DNA from: Vibrio taketomensis
Lineage (GTDB): Bacteria; Pseudomonadota; Gammaproteobacteria; Enterobacterales; Vibrionaceae
Assembly (NCBI RefSeq): GCF_009938165.1
Contig: NZ_AP019649.1
Location: 2,790,001-2,854,000, forward strand
Direction of reading: 5' to 3'
Length of the DNA stretch: 64,000 nt
Shown here: positions 1 through 8,205 of the stretch, in pieces
Layout of the letters: each line of letters starts with the position of its first letter
Position numbering within the stretch: the stretch's first letter is position 1
Program-made: the position numbers and the translations under genes
Notes under the pieces: generated by a model
Told to the model about the DNA's origin: nothing
Seen by the model: only the letters and a program-made list of their open reading frames with translations
The model's database searches: none

Positions 1-485
1 CGCTTCGCTAACGCTTGGATTGTCGACTTATCGTCCGCGGATGGATTCACCACCAAGACACCAGGTAAAGCGTAATCTTCTAATAAAGAGAGCGCCTGAT
101 CAAAACCTGAGTACTGACTCAAATCCGCCAAACCTTGCTGTGGGGAGATGTATTCCACCGAAGCCACTTCGGATAAGCTCTCCAGCTCATCCTTTAACAC
201 CATAATGCGTGGCTCTGGCGTTTGCTCTTTAATATAAGCACTAATATGCGAAGGGCCGGCAACCTGACTGGTCGCAACAGCTACGTTCTTACCTAGCAGA
301 TATAGGCTGGCCGGCAGAGTCAACGCCATCGATATCACGGCCAAAGTCAAAACATTGCCCAGCGGGCGCGACCACAAGTTCTTAAAGGAAGCTTTAGCTT
401 GTTTGAAGTGAACGGCAAAGTAGCCATCACGTTGGATGCGAGCACTCTTTTTCACTGGCTTTTTGTTACGAGCATTAGCGGCCAT
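1..485 (-). CDS. ftsX: Cell division protein FtsX (C-terminus outside window)
   Basis: This is the membrane subunit of the FtsEX complex, which couples ATP hydrolysis in the cytoplasm to peptidoglycan hydrolase activation at the septum. About 161 N-terminal residues are visible. They comprise a basic cytoplasmic N-terminus ([13 protein letters not shown]), a first membrane segment near residues 38-58 (LTLAVISMALTLPASLYLLG), and the start of the extracytoplasmic loop with PRIMVLKDELE and VVNPSADD. The rest is cut by the window edge. Its ATG at 485 lies inside the end of ftsE, an 11-base overlap that implies translational coupling. Identity is secure from this sequence pattern together with the ftsY-ftsE-ftsX order. 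Confidence 0.93.
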   Translation of the reverse strand, partial: MAANARNKKPVKKSARIQRDGYFAVHFKQAKASFKNLWSRPLGNVLTLAVISMALTLPASLYLLGKNVAVATSQVAGPSHISAYIKEQTPEPRIMVLKDELESLSEVASVEYISPQQGLADLSQYSGFDQALSLLEDYALPGVLVVNPSADDKSTIQALAK

Positions 486-1149
486 AATCTTCAACCTCAC
501 TCAAAAAGCCTTGATTTAATTCCATATGACGATACTGAGGACGCGACTGCACTAAATTCATATCATGTGTCGCAAGCAAAATAGTCACACCCGCACGATT
601 GAATTCTTCCAATAGGCGTAACACGCGCGCTGAGAGCTCTTGATCCAAATTGCCCGTTGGTTCATCTGCCAATAACAGGGTTGGTCTATTTACCACTGCC
701 CTCGCGATACCGACTCGCTGCTGTTCACCACCAGAAAGCTGGCTAGGTAAACAACGTGCTTTATCCAGCAACCCGGTTTTATCTAATGCCGCTGAAACAC
801 GATGTTTAATTTCATTTTCAGAAATTGATTCAATCCGCATCGGTAACGCCACATTGTCGTAGACCGAACGATCCATTAATAAGCGATGATCTTGGAATAC
901 GATCCCGATGTTGCGGCGCAACAACGGGATATCCTTATTTGGAATACGGGTGATATCATGCCCATTAAAGCTGATTTTACCGTCAGTCGGACGTTCAATC
1001 GCACATATCAATTTAAGTAGGGTACTTTTACCGGCCCCTGAGTGACCACCTAAAAATGCCATTTCGCCACGGCGAAGATGAAAATCGACCTTTTGCAGAG
1101 CCTGTCGACCACCACGGTAAGCTTTGCTTACTTGCTCAAACTTAATCAC
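475..1149 (-). CDS. ftsE: Cell division ATP-binding protein FtsE
   Basis: This 224-residue ABC ATPase pairs with FtsX at the division site. Visible motifs are Walker A (GHSGAGKST, about residue 35), the ABC signature (LSGGEQQR, about 138), Walker B ([12 protein letters not shown], about 157) and the switch histidine (LLATHD, about 191). Length is normal for FtsE. Translation probably starts at GTG 1149 (MIKFEQ), which has GAGGAA just upstream. The gene follows ftsY by 27 bases and overlaps ftsX, so ftsY-ftsE-ftsX reads as one operon. Confidence 0.97.
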   Translation of the reverse strand: MIKFEQVSKAYRGGRQALQKVDFHLRRGEMAFLGGHSGAGKSTLLKLICAIERPTDGKISFNGHDITRIPNKDIPLLRRNIGIVFQDHRLLMDRSVYDNVALPMRIESISENEIKHRVSAALDKTGLLDKARCLPSQLSGGEQQRVGIARAVVNRPTLLLADEPTGNLDQELSARVLRLLEEFNRAGVTILLATHDMNLVQSRPQYRHMELNQGFLSEVEDYGR

Positions 1150-1176
1150 CCGTTGTTCCTCTTACTCACAAACCGA

Positions 1177-2352
1177 TTAATCTTCTCGGCTAAACAGTGC
1201 GTCAATAAACTCTTGTGTCTCAAACGGACGTAGGTCATCAATACCCTCGCCCACACCAATAAAGCGAATTGGAATTTGGAACTGATCAGCCAGCGCAAAA
1301 ATCACACCACCTTTTGCCGTACCATCCAGCTTAGTCAGGGTAATACCCGTGATCGGTGCAACATCGCTAAATAGCTTCGCTTGGCTAATCGCATTTTGAC
1401 CAGTACCCGCATCTAACGTCAGCATCACTTCATGCGGTGCAGAGTTGTCGATTTTCTGCATCACACGAACAATCTTACGTAGCTCTTCCATTAGATTAGA
1501 TTTGTTTTGCAAACGGCCAGCAGTATCAGCAATCACAACGTCATAACCACGTGCTTTTGCCGCTTCAATCGCATCATAGATAACAGAAGCACTGTCAGCG
1601 CCTGTATGCTGAGCAATCACTGGGACGTCGTTACGTTCACCCCACACTTGTAACTGTTCAACGGCTGCAGCGCGGAAAGTGTCGCCCGCAGCCAGCATCA
1701 CTTTTTTACCTTGTGATTGGAATTGCTTCGCAAGCTTACCAATTGTGGTGGTTTTACCCACACCGTTTACGCCAACCATGAGAATGACATAAGGCGTTTT
1801 GCTGCTATCAACTTCAAGCGGCTGTTCAACATTAGATAGAATCCCAGCCATCTCTTCTTTCAATAGACCGTAAAGCGCTTCGCCATCTTTTAGATCGGCG
1901 CGAGAGGCTTTCTCAGTCAAGTTTTCGATGATCTTGAGCGTGGTATCCATACCCACATCAGCGATGAGCAGTTGCTCTTCTAGTTCTTCAAACAGATCAT
2001 CATCAATCTGTTTGCCTTTAAACAGGCCAAAGAAGCCTGCGCCAATATTGGCTTTTGTACGCGCAAGGCTGCGCTTCAAACGAGCAAAGAAACTTTCGGT
2101 TGGTTTCTCTTGTTCTTGAACACGCGGTTCAACGGTGTCTGTTGGTTGTTCTGCTTCTGCTTCTGCTTCTGCTTTAACAGTCTGTTGTTCAGTTTCTACT
2201 TCGGCAACGGTTTCTTCTTGCTCTACAACTGGCTCGACAACCTCTTCAGGTTGAATGGACTCTACCTGCTGCTCTTGTTCTGGTTGCTTAGCTTGTTCAT
2301 CGTCACCAAAACCAAGCCAAGAGAGCAATCCGCGCTTCTTTTTTTCCGTCAT
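1177..2352 (-). CDS. ftsY: Signal recognition particle receptor FtsY
   Basis: FtsY is the SRP receptor GTPase that delivers ribosome-nascent chain complexes to the SecYEG translocon at the inner membrane. The protein has 391 residues. The first ~85 form a strongly acidic Glu/Gln/Val-rich region, as in enterobacterial FtsY. The helical N domain and the G domain follow, with GVNGVGKTTTIGKLA (G1), DTFRAAA, DTAGR (G3) and TKLDGTAKGG (G4). The acidic segment includes an EAEAEAEA run encoded by a short tandem repeat. It is the first gene of the ftsYEX operon and diverges from rsmD, as in E. coli. Confidence 0.97.
   Translation of the reverse strand: MTEKKKRGLLSWLGFGDDEQAKQPEQEQQVESIQPEEVVEPVVEQEETVAEVETEQQTVKAEAEAEAEQPTDTVEPRVQEQEKPTESFFARLKRSLARTKANIGAGFFGLFKGKQIDDDLFEELEEQLLIADVGMDTTLKIIENLTEKASRADLKDGEALYGLLKEEMAGILSNVEQPLEVDSSKTPYVILMVGVNGVGKTTTIGKLAKQFQSQGKKVMLAAGDTFRAAAVEQLQVWGERNDVPVIAQHTGADSASVIYDAIEAAKARGYDVVIADTAGRLQNKSNLMEELRKIVRVMQKIDNSAPHEVMLTLDAGTGQNAISQAKLFSDVAPITGITLTKLDGTAKGGVIFALADQFQIPIRFIGVGEGIDDLRPFETQEFIDALFSRED
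2149..2172. repeat. Four tandem TTCTGC hexamers inside ftsY
   Basis: Four perfect copies of TTCTGC stand in a row. On the coding strand they give alternating Glu-Ala residues in the acidic linker of FtsY. Copy-number change would add or remove Glu-Ala pairs without shifting the frame. Confidence 0.85.
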
Positions 2353-2500
2353 CTGGGGATATCCTAGATTGTCTTAATTAAGTCTGCTTCTTCTTCACTA
2401 AGCTAACGCAAAATGAAAAAGAAAATGACAACAGAGTGAAAAGTTACCACTTTAATCATGATTTAAGGTTACACTTTGTCATCAATGAAATTAGGCTGTA

Positions 2501-2520
2501 CTCAGCGCGTAAACGCTGAG
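2501..2520. other. Small inverted repeat between ftsY and rsmD
   Basis: CTCAGCG and CGCTGAG form a 7-bp perfect dyad around a 6-base spacer, about 42 bases before the rsmD start and just before a TATAGT box (2530-2535). It may be an operator or simply a leader hairpin. Nothing else is recognisable in the 209-base divergent ftsY-rsmD gap. Confidence 0.4.
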
Positions 2521-2561
2521 CGACTGGGTATAGTATCACTTTATTAGCGGTCAAAAAATCT

Positions 2562-3161
2562 ATGGTAAGACGTCGCCAGCAAAACACATCACAAAAAAAA
2601 CCTTCAACCGGCTTTGTTCGAATTATTAGTGGCTTATGGCGTGGACGAAAATTGCCTGTTCACGATGCCGAAGGACTTCGTCCAACCACAGATCGCGTTA
2701 AAGAAACGGTATTTAACTGGTTAGCACAGGATGTGCCGCAAGCGAAATGTTTAGACCTATTTGCCGGCTCCGGCGGTTTAGGTTTTGAAGCCGCATCGCG
2801 CCAAGCTGACTCAGTCACCTTGATTGAGCTTAACCCGGCGGCATTCAAGCAGCTAGAACAGAATATTGCGTCACTTAAAGCCAACAATATCGTGGCAAAA
2901 AATACTGATGCACTTAATTATCTGAGCCAAGCTGGCACACCCCATCATGTGGTGTTTATCGATCCACCGTTTCGTAAAGGCCTACTCAGTGAAACTATCA
3001 GCTTACTTGAGCAAAATGGTTGGTTAGCCGACGATGCGATGATTTATATTGAAACAGAAAAAGAGCTGGCCATTGAAGATCTACCCGAACACTGGCACCT
3101 GCATCGAGAAAAAACAGCAGGACAAGTCAGCTTCCGCCTATACCATCGACAATCAGCATAA
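2562..3161 (+). CDS. rsmD: 16S rRNA (guanine966-N2)-methyltransferase RsmD
   Basis: This SAM-dependent enzyme methylates G966 of 16S rRNA on assembled 30S particles. The 199-residue protein has a basic N-terminus, the RIISGLWRGRKLPV strand typical of RsmD, and the LRPTTDRVKETVFNWL substrate segment. It also carries the SAM-binding LDLFAGSGGLGFEA motif (about residue 66) and the catalytic DPPF motif in VFIDPPF (about 133). Position opposite ftsY and directly before yhhL matches the E. coli order rsmD-yhhL. Confidence 0.96.
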   Translation: MVRRRQQNTSQKKPSTGFVRIISGLWRGRKLPVHDAEGLRPTTDRVKETVFNWLAQDVPQAKCLDLFAGSGGLGFEAASRQADSVTLIELNPAAFKQLEQNIASLKANNIVAKNTDALNYLSQAGTPHHVVFIDPPFRKGLLSETISLLEQNGWLADDAMIYIETEKELAIEDLPEHWHLHREKTAGQVSFRLYHRQSA

Positions 3162-3170
3162 GGATAGTAA

Positions 3171-3437
3171 ATGAAAGCACTGATTTTGTTAGCGAAAGCC
3201 GCGATTGGCTTTGTGTGGTTTGTTCTGATACTAAACTTTTTTATGCCTTTTCCAGGTAACGCAGCAATTGCACTCTACATTTTGACTGCTTTCTTATTCA
3301 TGATGCATGGACTGCAAATGCTGATCTTTATTGGTGCCTTTGGCGATAAAATAAACATGAGCGGCTGGGAGAAATGGTCAATACTGATTTTTGGTATTTT
3401 CGCCCTACTCGACATTCGCCGTAAGTATATGATGTGA
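3171..3437 (+). CDS. yhhL: YhhL-like small membrane protein (DUF1145)
   Basis: An 88-residue inner-membrane protein with three hydrophobic stretches: LILLAKAAIGFVWFVLILNF, IALYILTAFLFMMHGLQMLIFI and WSILIFGIFALL. The family is DUF1145, and its function is unknown. It starts 9 bases after rsmD and shares its operon, as yhhL does in E. coli. A terminator follows directly. Confidence 0.85.
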   Translation: MKALILLAKAAIGFVWFVLILNFFMPFPGNAAIALYILTAFLFMMHGLQMLIFIGAFGDKINMSGWEKWSILIFGIFALLDIRRKYMM

Positions 3438-3438
3438 T

Positions 3439-3473
3439 GTAAAAAAGCCGCTCAATTGAGCGGCTTTTTTAAT
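3439..3473 (+). terminator. Rho-independent terminator after yhhL
   Basis: The stem AAAAGCCGCTC/GAGCGGCTTTT with a short AATT loop is followed by a T run. A-rich on one side and T-rich on the other, it could also serve the convergent marC-type gene on the minus strand. Confidence 0.9.
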
Positions 3474-3486
3474 TAACCCAATTTGA

Positions 3487-4074
3487 TTAGAGGCTAAGGT
3501 AGTTCTTCAAACCATCTAATAGCATTTGAGTGGAAATCATCACCAGTAATAACCCCATTAAGCGCTCAATGGCTTTTAATCCTCGCTCACCTAACAATCG
3601 ATGTAACACGCCGGAGAACATTAAAATTACAAACGTTGCTGACCATGCGATGGCTACCGCTCCTGAAAGCTCCCACAATTTGTCTGGGTGTTGGCTAGAG
3701 AGCAGCAAAATAGTCGCAATCACTGATGGACCAGCTAGCATCGGAATCGCCATAGGGACAATAAATGGCTCTTCACCAGCCGCTAAACCCGTAATGCTCC
3801 CCGCCGATGGGAAAATCAACTTAATCGCGATGATAAACAAGATAATCCCGCCCGAGATACTCAGGGTTTCGGGTTGTACATGCAAAAACGCCATGATGTT
3901 TTTGCCAGCAAAAAGGAACAATAACAGAATAGCTAGCGCAAAAAACAGTTCACGAACTAATACGATTCGACGTCGCTTTGGCTCTAAATGCTTTAAGATT
4001 GAAAGAACTATCGGTAGGTTACCCAGTGGGTCCATGATTAGAAACAGCAACGTCGCCGCAGAAAGAATGTCCAT
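3487..4074 (-). CDS. yhgN: MarC/YhgN family inner-membrane protein
   Basis: A 195-residue integral membrane protein of the MarC family with about six hydrophobic segments, beginning SAATLLFLIMDPLGNLPIVLSIL, a signature of the family. The E. coli relative YhgN resembles neutral amino acid transporters, but a substrate has not been firmly assigned. The ATG at 4074 is preceded by a strong GGAGG. The end faces the yhhL terminator. Assignment to the family is clear; the YhgN subgroup is inferred from overall resemblance. Confidence 0.85.
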   Translation of the reverse strand: MDILSAATLLFLIMDPLGNLPIVLSILKHLEPKRRRIVLVRELFFALAILLLFLFAGKNIMAFLHVQPETLSISGGIILFIIAIKLIFPSAGSITGLAAGEEPFIVPMAIPMLAGPSVIATILLLSSQHPDKLWELSGAVAIAWSATFVILMFSGVLHRLLGERGLKAIERLMGLLLVMISTQMLLDGLKNYLSL

Positions 4075-4157
4075 TAATTACCTCCAAGACTTTGCCGCGA
4101 AGTATAACCGCTAATGACCAGCCTTGCCTGAGAGATTCCTTTCCCTCACGATTAAGA

Positions 4158-4391
4158 TTAATGACCGCAAACTCGCTCTTGATTCACCACCCAGACACCA
4201 CCTTGCTGAATGATTTTTTGACGTTCCACAAAGAAGGCAAATAGCTTTTCAAAATCAAAGCCCGATAACTTACAGGTACGGAATTGTGCCTCTGTACCAA
4301 ATTCCTCGATCACCGATTGGCGTAGATCAGATTCAGTCATTGGTTTTTCACGTAAAAGGTTCAGTACTTTATGTGCGTGAATTTCACTCAT
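4158..4391 (-). CDS. yecH: YecH-like protein (DUF2492)
   Basis: A 77-residue soluble protein of the YecH/DUF2492 family. It starts with SEIHAHKVLNLLREKPMTESDLRQ, contains the FRTCKLSGFDFEKLFAFF core, and ends VCGH. The conserved His and Cys residues (IHAH, TC, CGH) suggest metal binding, which is how the family is usually described. No pathway is known. It lies 83 bases upstream of the MarC gene on the same strand and may be cotranscribed with it. Confidence 0.75.
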   Translation of the reverse strand: MSEIHAHKVLNLLREKPMTESDLRQSVIEEFGTEAQFRTCKLSGFDFEKLFAFFVERQKIIQQGGVWVVNQERVCGH

Positions 4392-4460
4392 ATTTATAAC
4401 TCCTAACGGATGAAATCATGCACACAGCATAACTCAGCTTGGTGTAGCACGTCTTTGATG

Positions 4461-5084
4461 TTAGATAATGAAGGATGCCGTAATCAAACAGTGCGCCAGA
4501 AGATAACTACCCGAAATGAGATAACGCCCGAACACAATAGGTTGGCGATAATCATGAATCGCGAGCATAACCGCGGAGGTGGTCAAGGTCAGGCTACCGA
4601 TAAAGGCACACAACGCGGCCGTGTTTTTTTGGTACATCCAAAACTCACCCGTAACCCAGTTGAGTTGTAGCAACACCATTCCCATAATCACAACAGGAAA
4701 AATGAGCCTGTCAATTTTGGGAAGTAACAAGAAGAACGCGACAATCCCCATAGCAAGAAGCATCGCCGCCAACCACCAGATAATTTGGCCAGACAACACC
4801 AACCAAAAAGCCGTGCTGTAACAAAGTTGCGCAGCAATAAAACTGGCGAAACAGATTCGTTTGAAGCGCTTGGTGATATAGAGGCCATCAGCCACCATTG
4901 AAATAATAAGCCCGAGTGAGACCCACCACTCTGCGCGTCCAACTAGATTGCCTTGCCCCCACAACATACAAAGCAATAGTAGCATCGAGAAACAGGAGAA
5001 AAATATTGCTTGCTTCGGCTGATTATTTTCAATGGATGTAATTGAAATAAAACCTGACAAGGAAACCGCTAGCCAACTCCACAT
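4461..5084 (-). CDS. yhhN: YhhN family (lysoplasmalogenase-like) membrane protein
   Basis: An integral membrane protein of about 207 residues with seven to eight hydrophobic segments, related to YhhN/TMEM86. The animal member TMEM86B hydrolyses lysoplasmalogen; the bacterial substrate is not established. The conserved SLGLIISMVADGL motif (a family Asp) is visible. I choose ATG 5084 (MWSWLAVS) because AGGGGT stands just before it, while an upstream in-frame ATG at 5141 would add a polar extension without a ribosome site. In E. coli yhhN sits in the same rsmD-yhhL-yhhM group. Confidence 0.8.
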   Translation of the reverse strand: MWSWLAVSLSGFISITSIENNQPKQAIFFSCFSMLLLLCMLWGQGNLVGRAEWWVSLGLIISMVADGLYITKRFKRICFASFIAAQLCYSTAFWLVLSGQIIWWLAAMLLAMGIVAFFLLLPKIDRLIFPVVIMGMVLLQLNWVTGEFWMYQKNTAALCAFIGSLTLTTSAVMLAIHDYRQPIVFGRYLISGSYLLAHCLITASFII

Positions 5085-5789
5085 AATGCTACCCCTATGA
5101 CATCGAATCGCTAGTTTAGGGGGCACATCGAACTTGTCCATCCTTCAACGACAAATATTGGATCTTGATTACGATTGCATACTGGCCAAGAAACCGAATG
5201 CCGCACAGTAAATCAATAGATTAACCTGTGCTTTTAAGGCGTTTTCTATCACTAAACAATCGCGCTGTGTTTTTTAGACAAAAATCATTATGGCTAAATA
5301 TCACCAACCTACAGATACAGATTAAATTTTAATAAAATCAGAGTCTTATGCTTGCATTTTAGTTTTATAGAATTCAAACCCACGTTTTCTTGTCTTACAT
5401 TTTCAATTAACTGGTCATTTCATCAAAAATCATCTCGCCAAATGAGAATTTATTCCAATAAAACTCATCTAAAAACATAAAATGATACAAATCAGTTTAA
5501 ATCGACAACTTTCATCCGAAGCCAATAAAACAAAAGAAAAATATAGAACACAAAGTAATCCGATTTATTTTAAATAAAAACAACAAGTTAAACTGGATGT
5601 TGCATTAAAGACAAGTTCTGAGCTCATTCAAAACAGCGAAACCAACAACCTAAAGCAAAGGATTAACCGTAATAATCGAGACTATTAATTTGTTTTTAAG
5701 GTGTTATCAAGTTGATTGTTGATCAAACCACCAAAACTCTGCTATTCTTTATTACATAGAATATAACATCAATAAAATGGAGCAGAATT
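5085..5789. other. AT-rich gap with no recognisable gene
   Basis: About 700 bases of strongly AT-rich sequence lie between yhhN and a tiny peptide gene. I see no open frame of note, no RNA family and no repeat. The last 80 bases hold a plausible promoter. AT richness suggests H-NS-type silencing or a lost gene, but neither is shown. Confidence 0.5.
5718..5756 (+). promoter_or_regulatory. Candidate promoter of the 26-residue peptide gene
   Basis: A TTGATC box followed about 18 bases later by TATTCT lies roughly 40 bases before the peptide start. It sits next to a TTGATTGTTGATCAA stretch that contains a short dyad. The match to sigma-70 boxes is moderate. Confidence 0.4.
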
Positions 5790-5870
5790 ATGATTACTTC
5801 TTCACAAAAACAAGGACTTGTAATGATCGCAGTTGTTGTTGGCTTAATGATTCTGCCAATGATGTACTAA
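5790..5870 (+). CDS. 26-residue single-pass membrane peptide
   Basis: A tiny gene that encodes a short polar head (MITSSQKQG) and one hydrophobic helix (LVMIAVVVGLMILPMMY) ending at the stop. A GGAGCAGA ribosome site stands 6-12 bases before the ATG, a promoter-like sequence lies upstream, and a strong terminator begins 13 bases after the stop. It therefore looks like a monocistronic unit rather than a chance frame. Architecture matches the known class of short inner-membrane peptides in enterics that bind larger membrane proteins. I do not recognise the family and give no function. Confidence 0.6.
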   Translation: MITSSQKQGLVMIAVVVGLMILPMMY

Positions 5871-5883
5871 TCGAATTACAAAA

Positions 5884-5916
5884 AAGAAAGGGACGCCTAA
5901 TGGCGTCCCTTTTTTG
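5884..5916 (+). terminator. Rho-independent terminator after the peptide gene
   Basis: AAAGGGACGCC and GGCGTCCCTTTTTT pair perfectly around a short TAAT loop and end in a T run. It defines the end of the short transcript from 5.76 kb. Confidence 0.9.
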
Positions 5917-6019
5917 CTTTATGCCTCAACAATGAACAAACTCTGTTCATAATCTAAGCGCAAATCTAATTTTCTATCTCTCAACGAAACTACTGGTTTT
6001 ATCGACTTATTTTGAATTA

Positions 6020-6385
6020 TCAGAAGTGCTTCGATAAAACATCCCAATGCGCGTAATAAAACAGCATTGCCGCCAAGGTAATCAACGTCATCAATGAAAT
6101 AGCAACTCGCCAAATAAAACGGCTACTTCTTGGAGTTAACTCTTTTTCACACTCATCGCAAGTAGACAAAAAGTCACGACGATTATCTAATTTATAGTCG
6201 TATTCATGGACAATTTTGTTTCGTATCGTCGCGATATAGCGTAGTTTTCCAATCACTTGATGAGGCAAACGCTCTTCACAGCTGGTGATCAACTGATGTA
6301 AGCCTTTGCCTTCCGCGTGATATTGAGTACGCAGCAGATGCTCGATTTTACGAGTGCGTGTAATCACGCTATCGATGTCTGACAT
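6020..6385 (-). CDS. Conserved hypothetical protein with C-terminal membrane anchor
   Basis: A 121-residue protein not recognised with certainty. Residues 1-85 look like a soluble helical domain with RKIEHLLRTQYHAEGKGLHQLI and IRNKIVHEYDY. The latter resembles the RN...H motif of HEPN/DUF4145-type domains (Arg-Asn then His six residues on). Residues about 95-113 form one membrane helix (ISLMTLITLAAMLFYYAHW). The HEPN-like motif is an observation, and a nuclease role would be speculation. It stands alone between two gaps. Confidence 0.65.
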   Translation of the reverse strand: MSDIDSVITRTRKIEHLLRTQYHAEGKGLHQLITSCEERLPHQVIGKLRYIATIRNKIVHEYDYKLDNRRDFLSTCDECEKELTPRSSRFIWRVAISLMTLITLAAMLFYYAHWDVLSKHF

Positions 6386-6708
6386 AACTTATCTCCCTGC
6401 CAAGTATACACATACCTAAAGACGCTAACATTCAACCGGATTACTTCCGTCATTTGATCTTTAAGTGGTCAGTGTATACAACAATCGTCTCCTTATTCTC
6501 TTTCTAATATAACAAGTTGCAAGATCATTCCTACCTATCAATTGCGTGTTCATGACTGAATTCACGAGTTATTAACGCAATCAACTGTGATATCGATCGA
6601 AAATCTATTTTTGCTATGAGCAATCTGTGCTTTATATCTCAGAGCTTAGTCAACATCGAACTAAAAAAATAGCTAGAATGCCATGTTGCAACTCCAAGGA
6701 AGAAACGA
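6386..6708. other. Divergent gap upstream of yhhM
   Basis: A 323-base AT-rich gap between two divergent genes. It should carry both promoters. No RNA, repeat or open frame is recognisable. Confidence 0.5.
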
Positions 6709-7041
6709 ATGCCTATCACCATTTTTGTCGCGATCGCATTGCTAGGGCTTTTAGCTGGTTGGTTTTTTATTAGCTTTTATCGTCGTCATATGCAGGGAGA
6801 AGATGCTCCAGAACAAAAGGCTGACGTAACGATTCTAGATAAACAAGCGATTGATATTGAAAATGCCGAACCAGGCCAAGATGACCAAGAGTATTGGATC
6901 TACGTTCAACGTGGCCGTGTAGGCCCTAAACGTGAGTTTCAAGTTGGTATTCATTACTTCCATGCTTTGAATCCGGGGGATAAAGGGACGCTCACATACC
7001 AAGGTGATAAATTCCTCCATTTCGCACTCAAACGTCCATAA
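6709..7041 (+). CDS. yhhM: YhhM-like membrane-anchored protein (DUF2500)
   Basis: A 110-residue protein with one N-terminal membrane helix (ITIFVAIALLGLLAGWFFISFY). A charged linker and a compact beta-rich domain follow, with YWIYVQRG and the PGDKGTLTYQGDKFLHF motif typical of DUF2500. Family function is unknown. An AAGGAAG ribosome site precedes the ATG. In E. coli yhhM lies between yhhL and yhhN beside ftsYEX; here the same set is kept within 4 kb but rearranged. Confidence 0.82.
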   Translation: MPITIFVAIALLGLLAGWFFISFYRRHMQGEDAPEQKADVTILDKQAIDIENAEPGQDDQEYWIYVQRGRVGPKREFQVGIHYFHALNPGDKGTLTYQGDKFLHFALKRP

Positions 7042-7074
7042 CCCCATACACCTTGTATAGTGATATCAGCATAA

Positions 7075-8088
7075 TCAAGGCAACAACCATTTGGTCTTAT
7101 TGCTCTGCGCTAGCAAATAACTCAATGCTAGCGCTCCCCCACCACTGAGCACGACCCACATTGGAATCACCCATAGAGGGTGCCCCTCATGCCAGCCATA
7201 AGCTTTCATCGGCCATAAAAAGATGGGGTGGAGTAAGTAGATACCCAAACTGTGTTGACTGATCAATGCCACCACTTTATGTGCACCTGCAGATAGGTAA
7301 TCACTAAAATAGCGACAGGCAATAAAAATCATACTCGCCGCTGCGACAACGTTTAGCGTCTTATAGGATAACCAGCGTCCAACCGTATATTTCCATAATT
7401 CAATACTATGCGTTAAAACCATAAAGGCTGTGATCAATAAGGCGAATATCCCCAGCCAAATGAAGCTATTTACGACCCAAGACTTGAGAGGTACATGCTT
7501 ATATAGCAAGTAACCAAGGGGCAAGTAGCCGCTATACAACCATAACTCAAGGTTCCACACTCCGTTGATGCCAAAGAGGTACAACCCAGTTGTCACCAAC
7601 CAAATCAATACATATACCACCAGCGCTTCTATATTGCCGTGTTTAACCGTCGCTTGAAAAAACGGGATCAAAAAATAAAGTGGGATAAAGTAATAAAAGA
7701 AACCGAGATGGTAATAGGTTGGGTGATCGTAACTATGGGTTAAAACTTTCGTCACTTCACTGCCATTGAAACCTTGAGCCGTCCAACCAGATAGAAATGC
7801 ATAAAACAGCGACCAAACGAGAAATGGCACCAACACTTTACCCAGGCGACGTTTCATGTAGTAGCCTAGATCAAAATCCCGCTTATCACTGAGCAACAGC
7901 GCACCAGTAATTAGGATAAAAACCGGTACCGCCCAACGACTAACGCTGTTAATGGAGACAGCACTTGCCCATTGGTCAAAAGGAATCACACCGAGTTCAT
8001 GGCGGTATGGTGCCAATACATGGATAGCGATGACAGCAACAGCAGCAACACAGCGTAGCAGGTCAAAAAATTGGACGCGTTCTCTCAT
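7075..8088 (-). CDS. Acyltransferase 3 family membrane protein
   Basis: A 337-residue integral membrane acyltransferase of the AT3 family (WecH/OafA type) with about ten hydrophobic segments. The N-terminal RVQFFDLLRCVAAVAVIAIHV carries the family's catalytic-type histidine. SRWAVPVFILITGALLL and the HSLGIYLLHPIFLW block near the C-terminus are further family features. Such enzymes O-acetylate surface or periplasmic sugars using cytoplasmic acetyl-CoA; the acceptor cannot be told from sequence. It is separated from the arsenate operon by a terminator, so a link to arsenic is unlikely. Confidence 0.82.
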   Translation of the reverse strand: MRERVQFFDLLRCVAAVAVIAIHVLAPYRHELGVIPFDQWASAVSINSVSRWAVPVFILITGALLLSDKRDFDLGYYMKRRLGKVLVPFLVWSLFYAFLSGWTAQGFNGSEVTKVLTHSYDHPTYYHLGFFYYFIPLYFLIPFFQATVKHGNIEALVVYVLIWLVTTGLYLFGINGVWNLELWLYSGYLPLGYLLYKHVPLKSWVVNSFIWLGIFALLITAFMVLTHSIELWKYTVGRWLSYKTLNVVAAASMIFIACRYFSDYLSAGAHKVVALISQHSLGIYLLHPIFLWPMKAYGWHEGHPLWVIPMWVVLSGGGALALSYLLAQSNKTKWLLP

Positions 8089-8128
8089 AAATCAACAATC
8101 ACTTATTTCAGTGTATTGACTATAGCAA

Positions 8129-8178
8129 CAAAAAAGCTGACTAAACCAATAACAAGTAAGGGTTTCGCCAGCTTTTAG
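8129..8178 (-). terminator. Terminator of the arsenate operon
   Basis: On the minus strand AAAAGCTG...AAACC pairs with GGTTT...CAGCTTTTTT across a 12-base loop, with a small internal mismatch, and ends in a T run. It lies 28 bases after the arsJ stop. Confidence 0.7.
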
Positions 8179-8205
8179 TAAGAGTGTTAATTCAAGCAAT
8201 TGTTA

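Noticed and set aside
4100..4157. Minus-strand GGAATCTCTCAGGCAAGG before the MarC gene resembles the 3' end of a glycine riboswitch aptamer.
   Set aside because: The rest of the aptamer (5' GGAGAG arm and the CGAAGG/GCAA part) is missing; the upstream sequence is the yecH coding end. Probably chance.
5919..6113. 64-codon minus-strand frame overlapping the gene at 6020-6385.
   Set aside because: It overlaps a better gene in another frame and has no protein-like composition.
7075..8088. Acyltransferase as part of the arsenate operon.
   Set aside because: A terminator separates it from arsJ, and its family modifies sugars.
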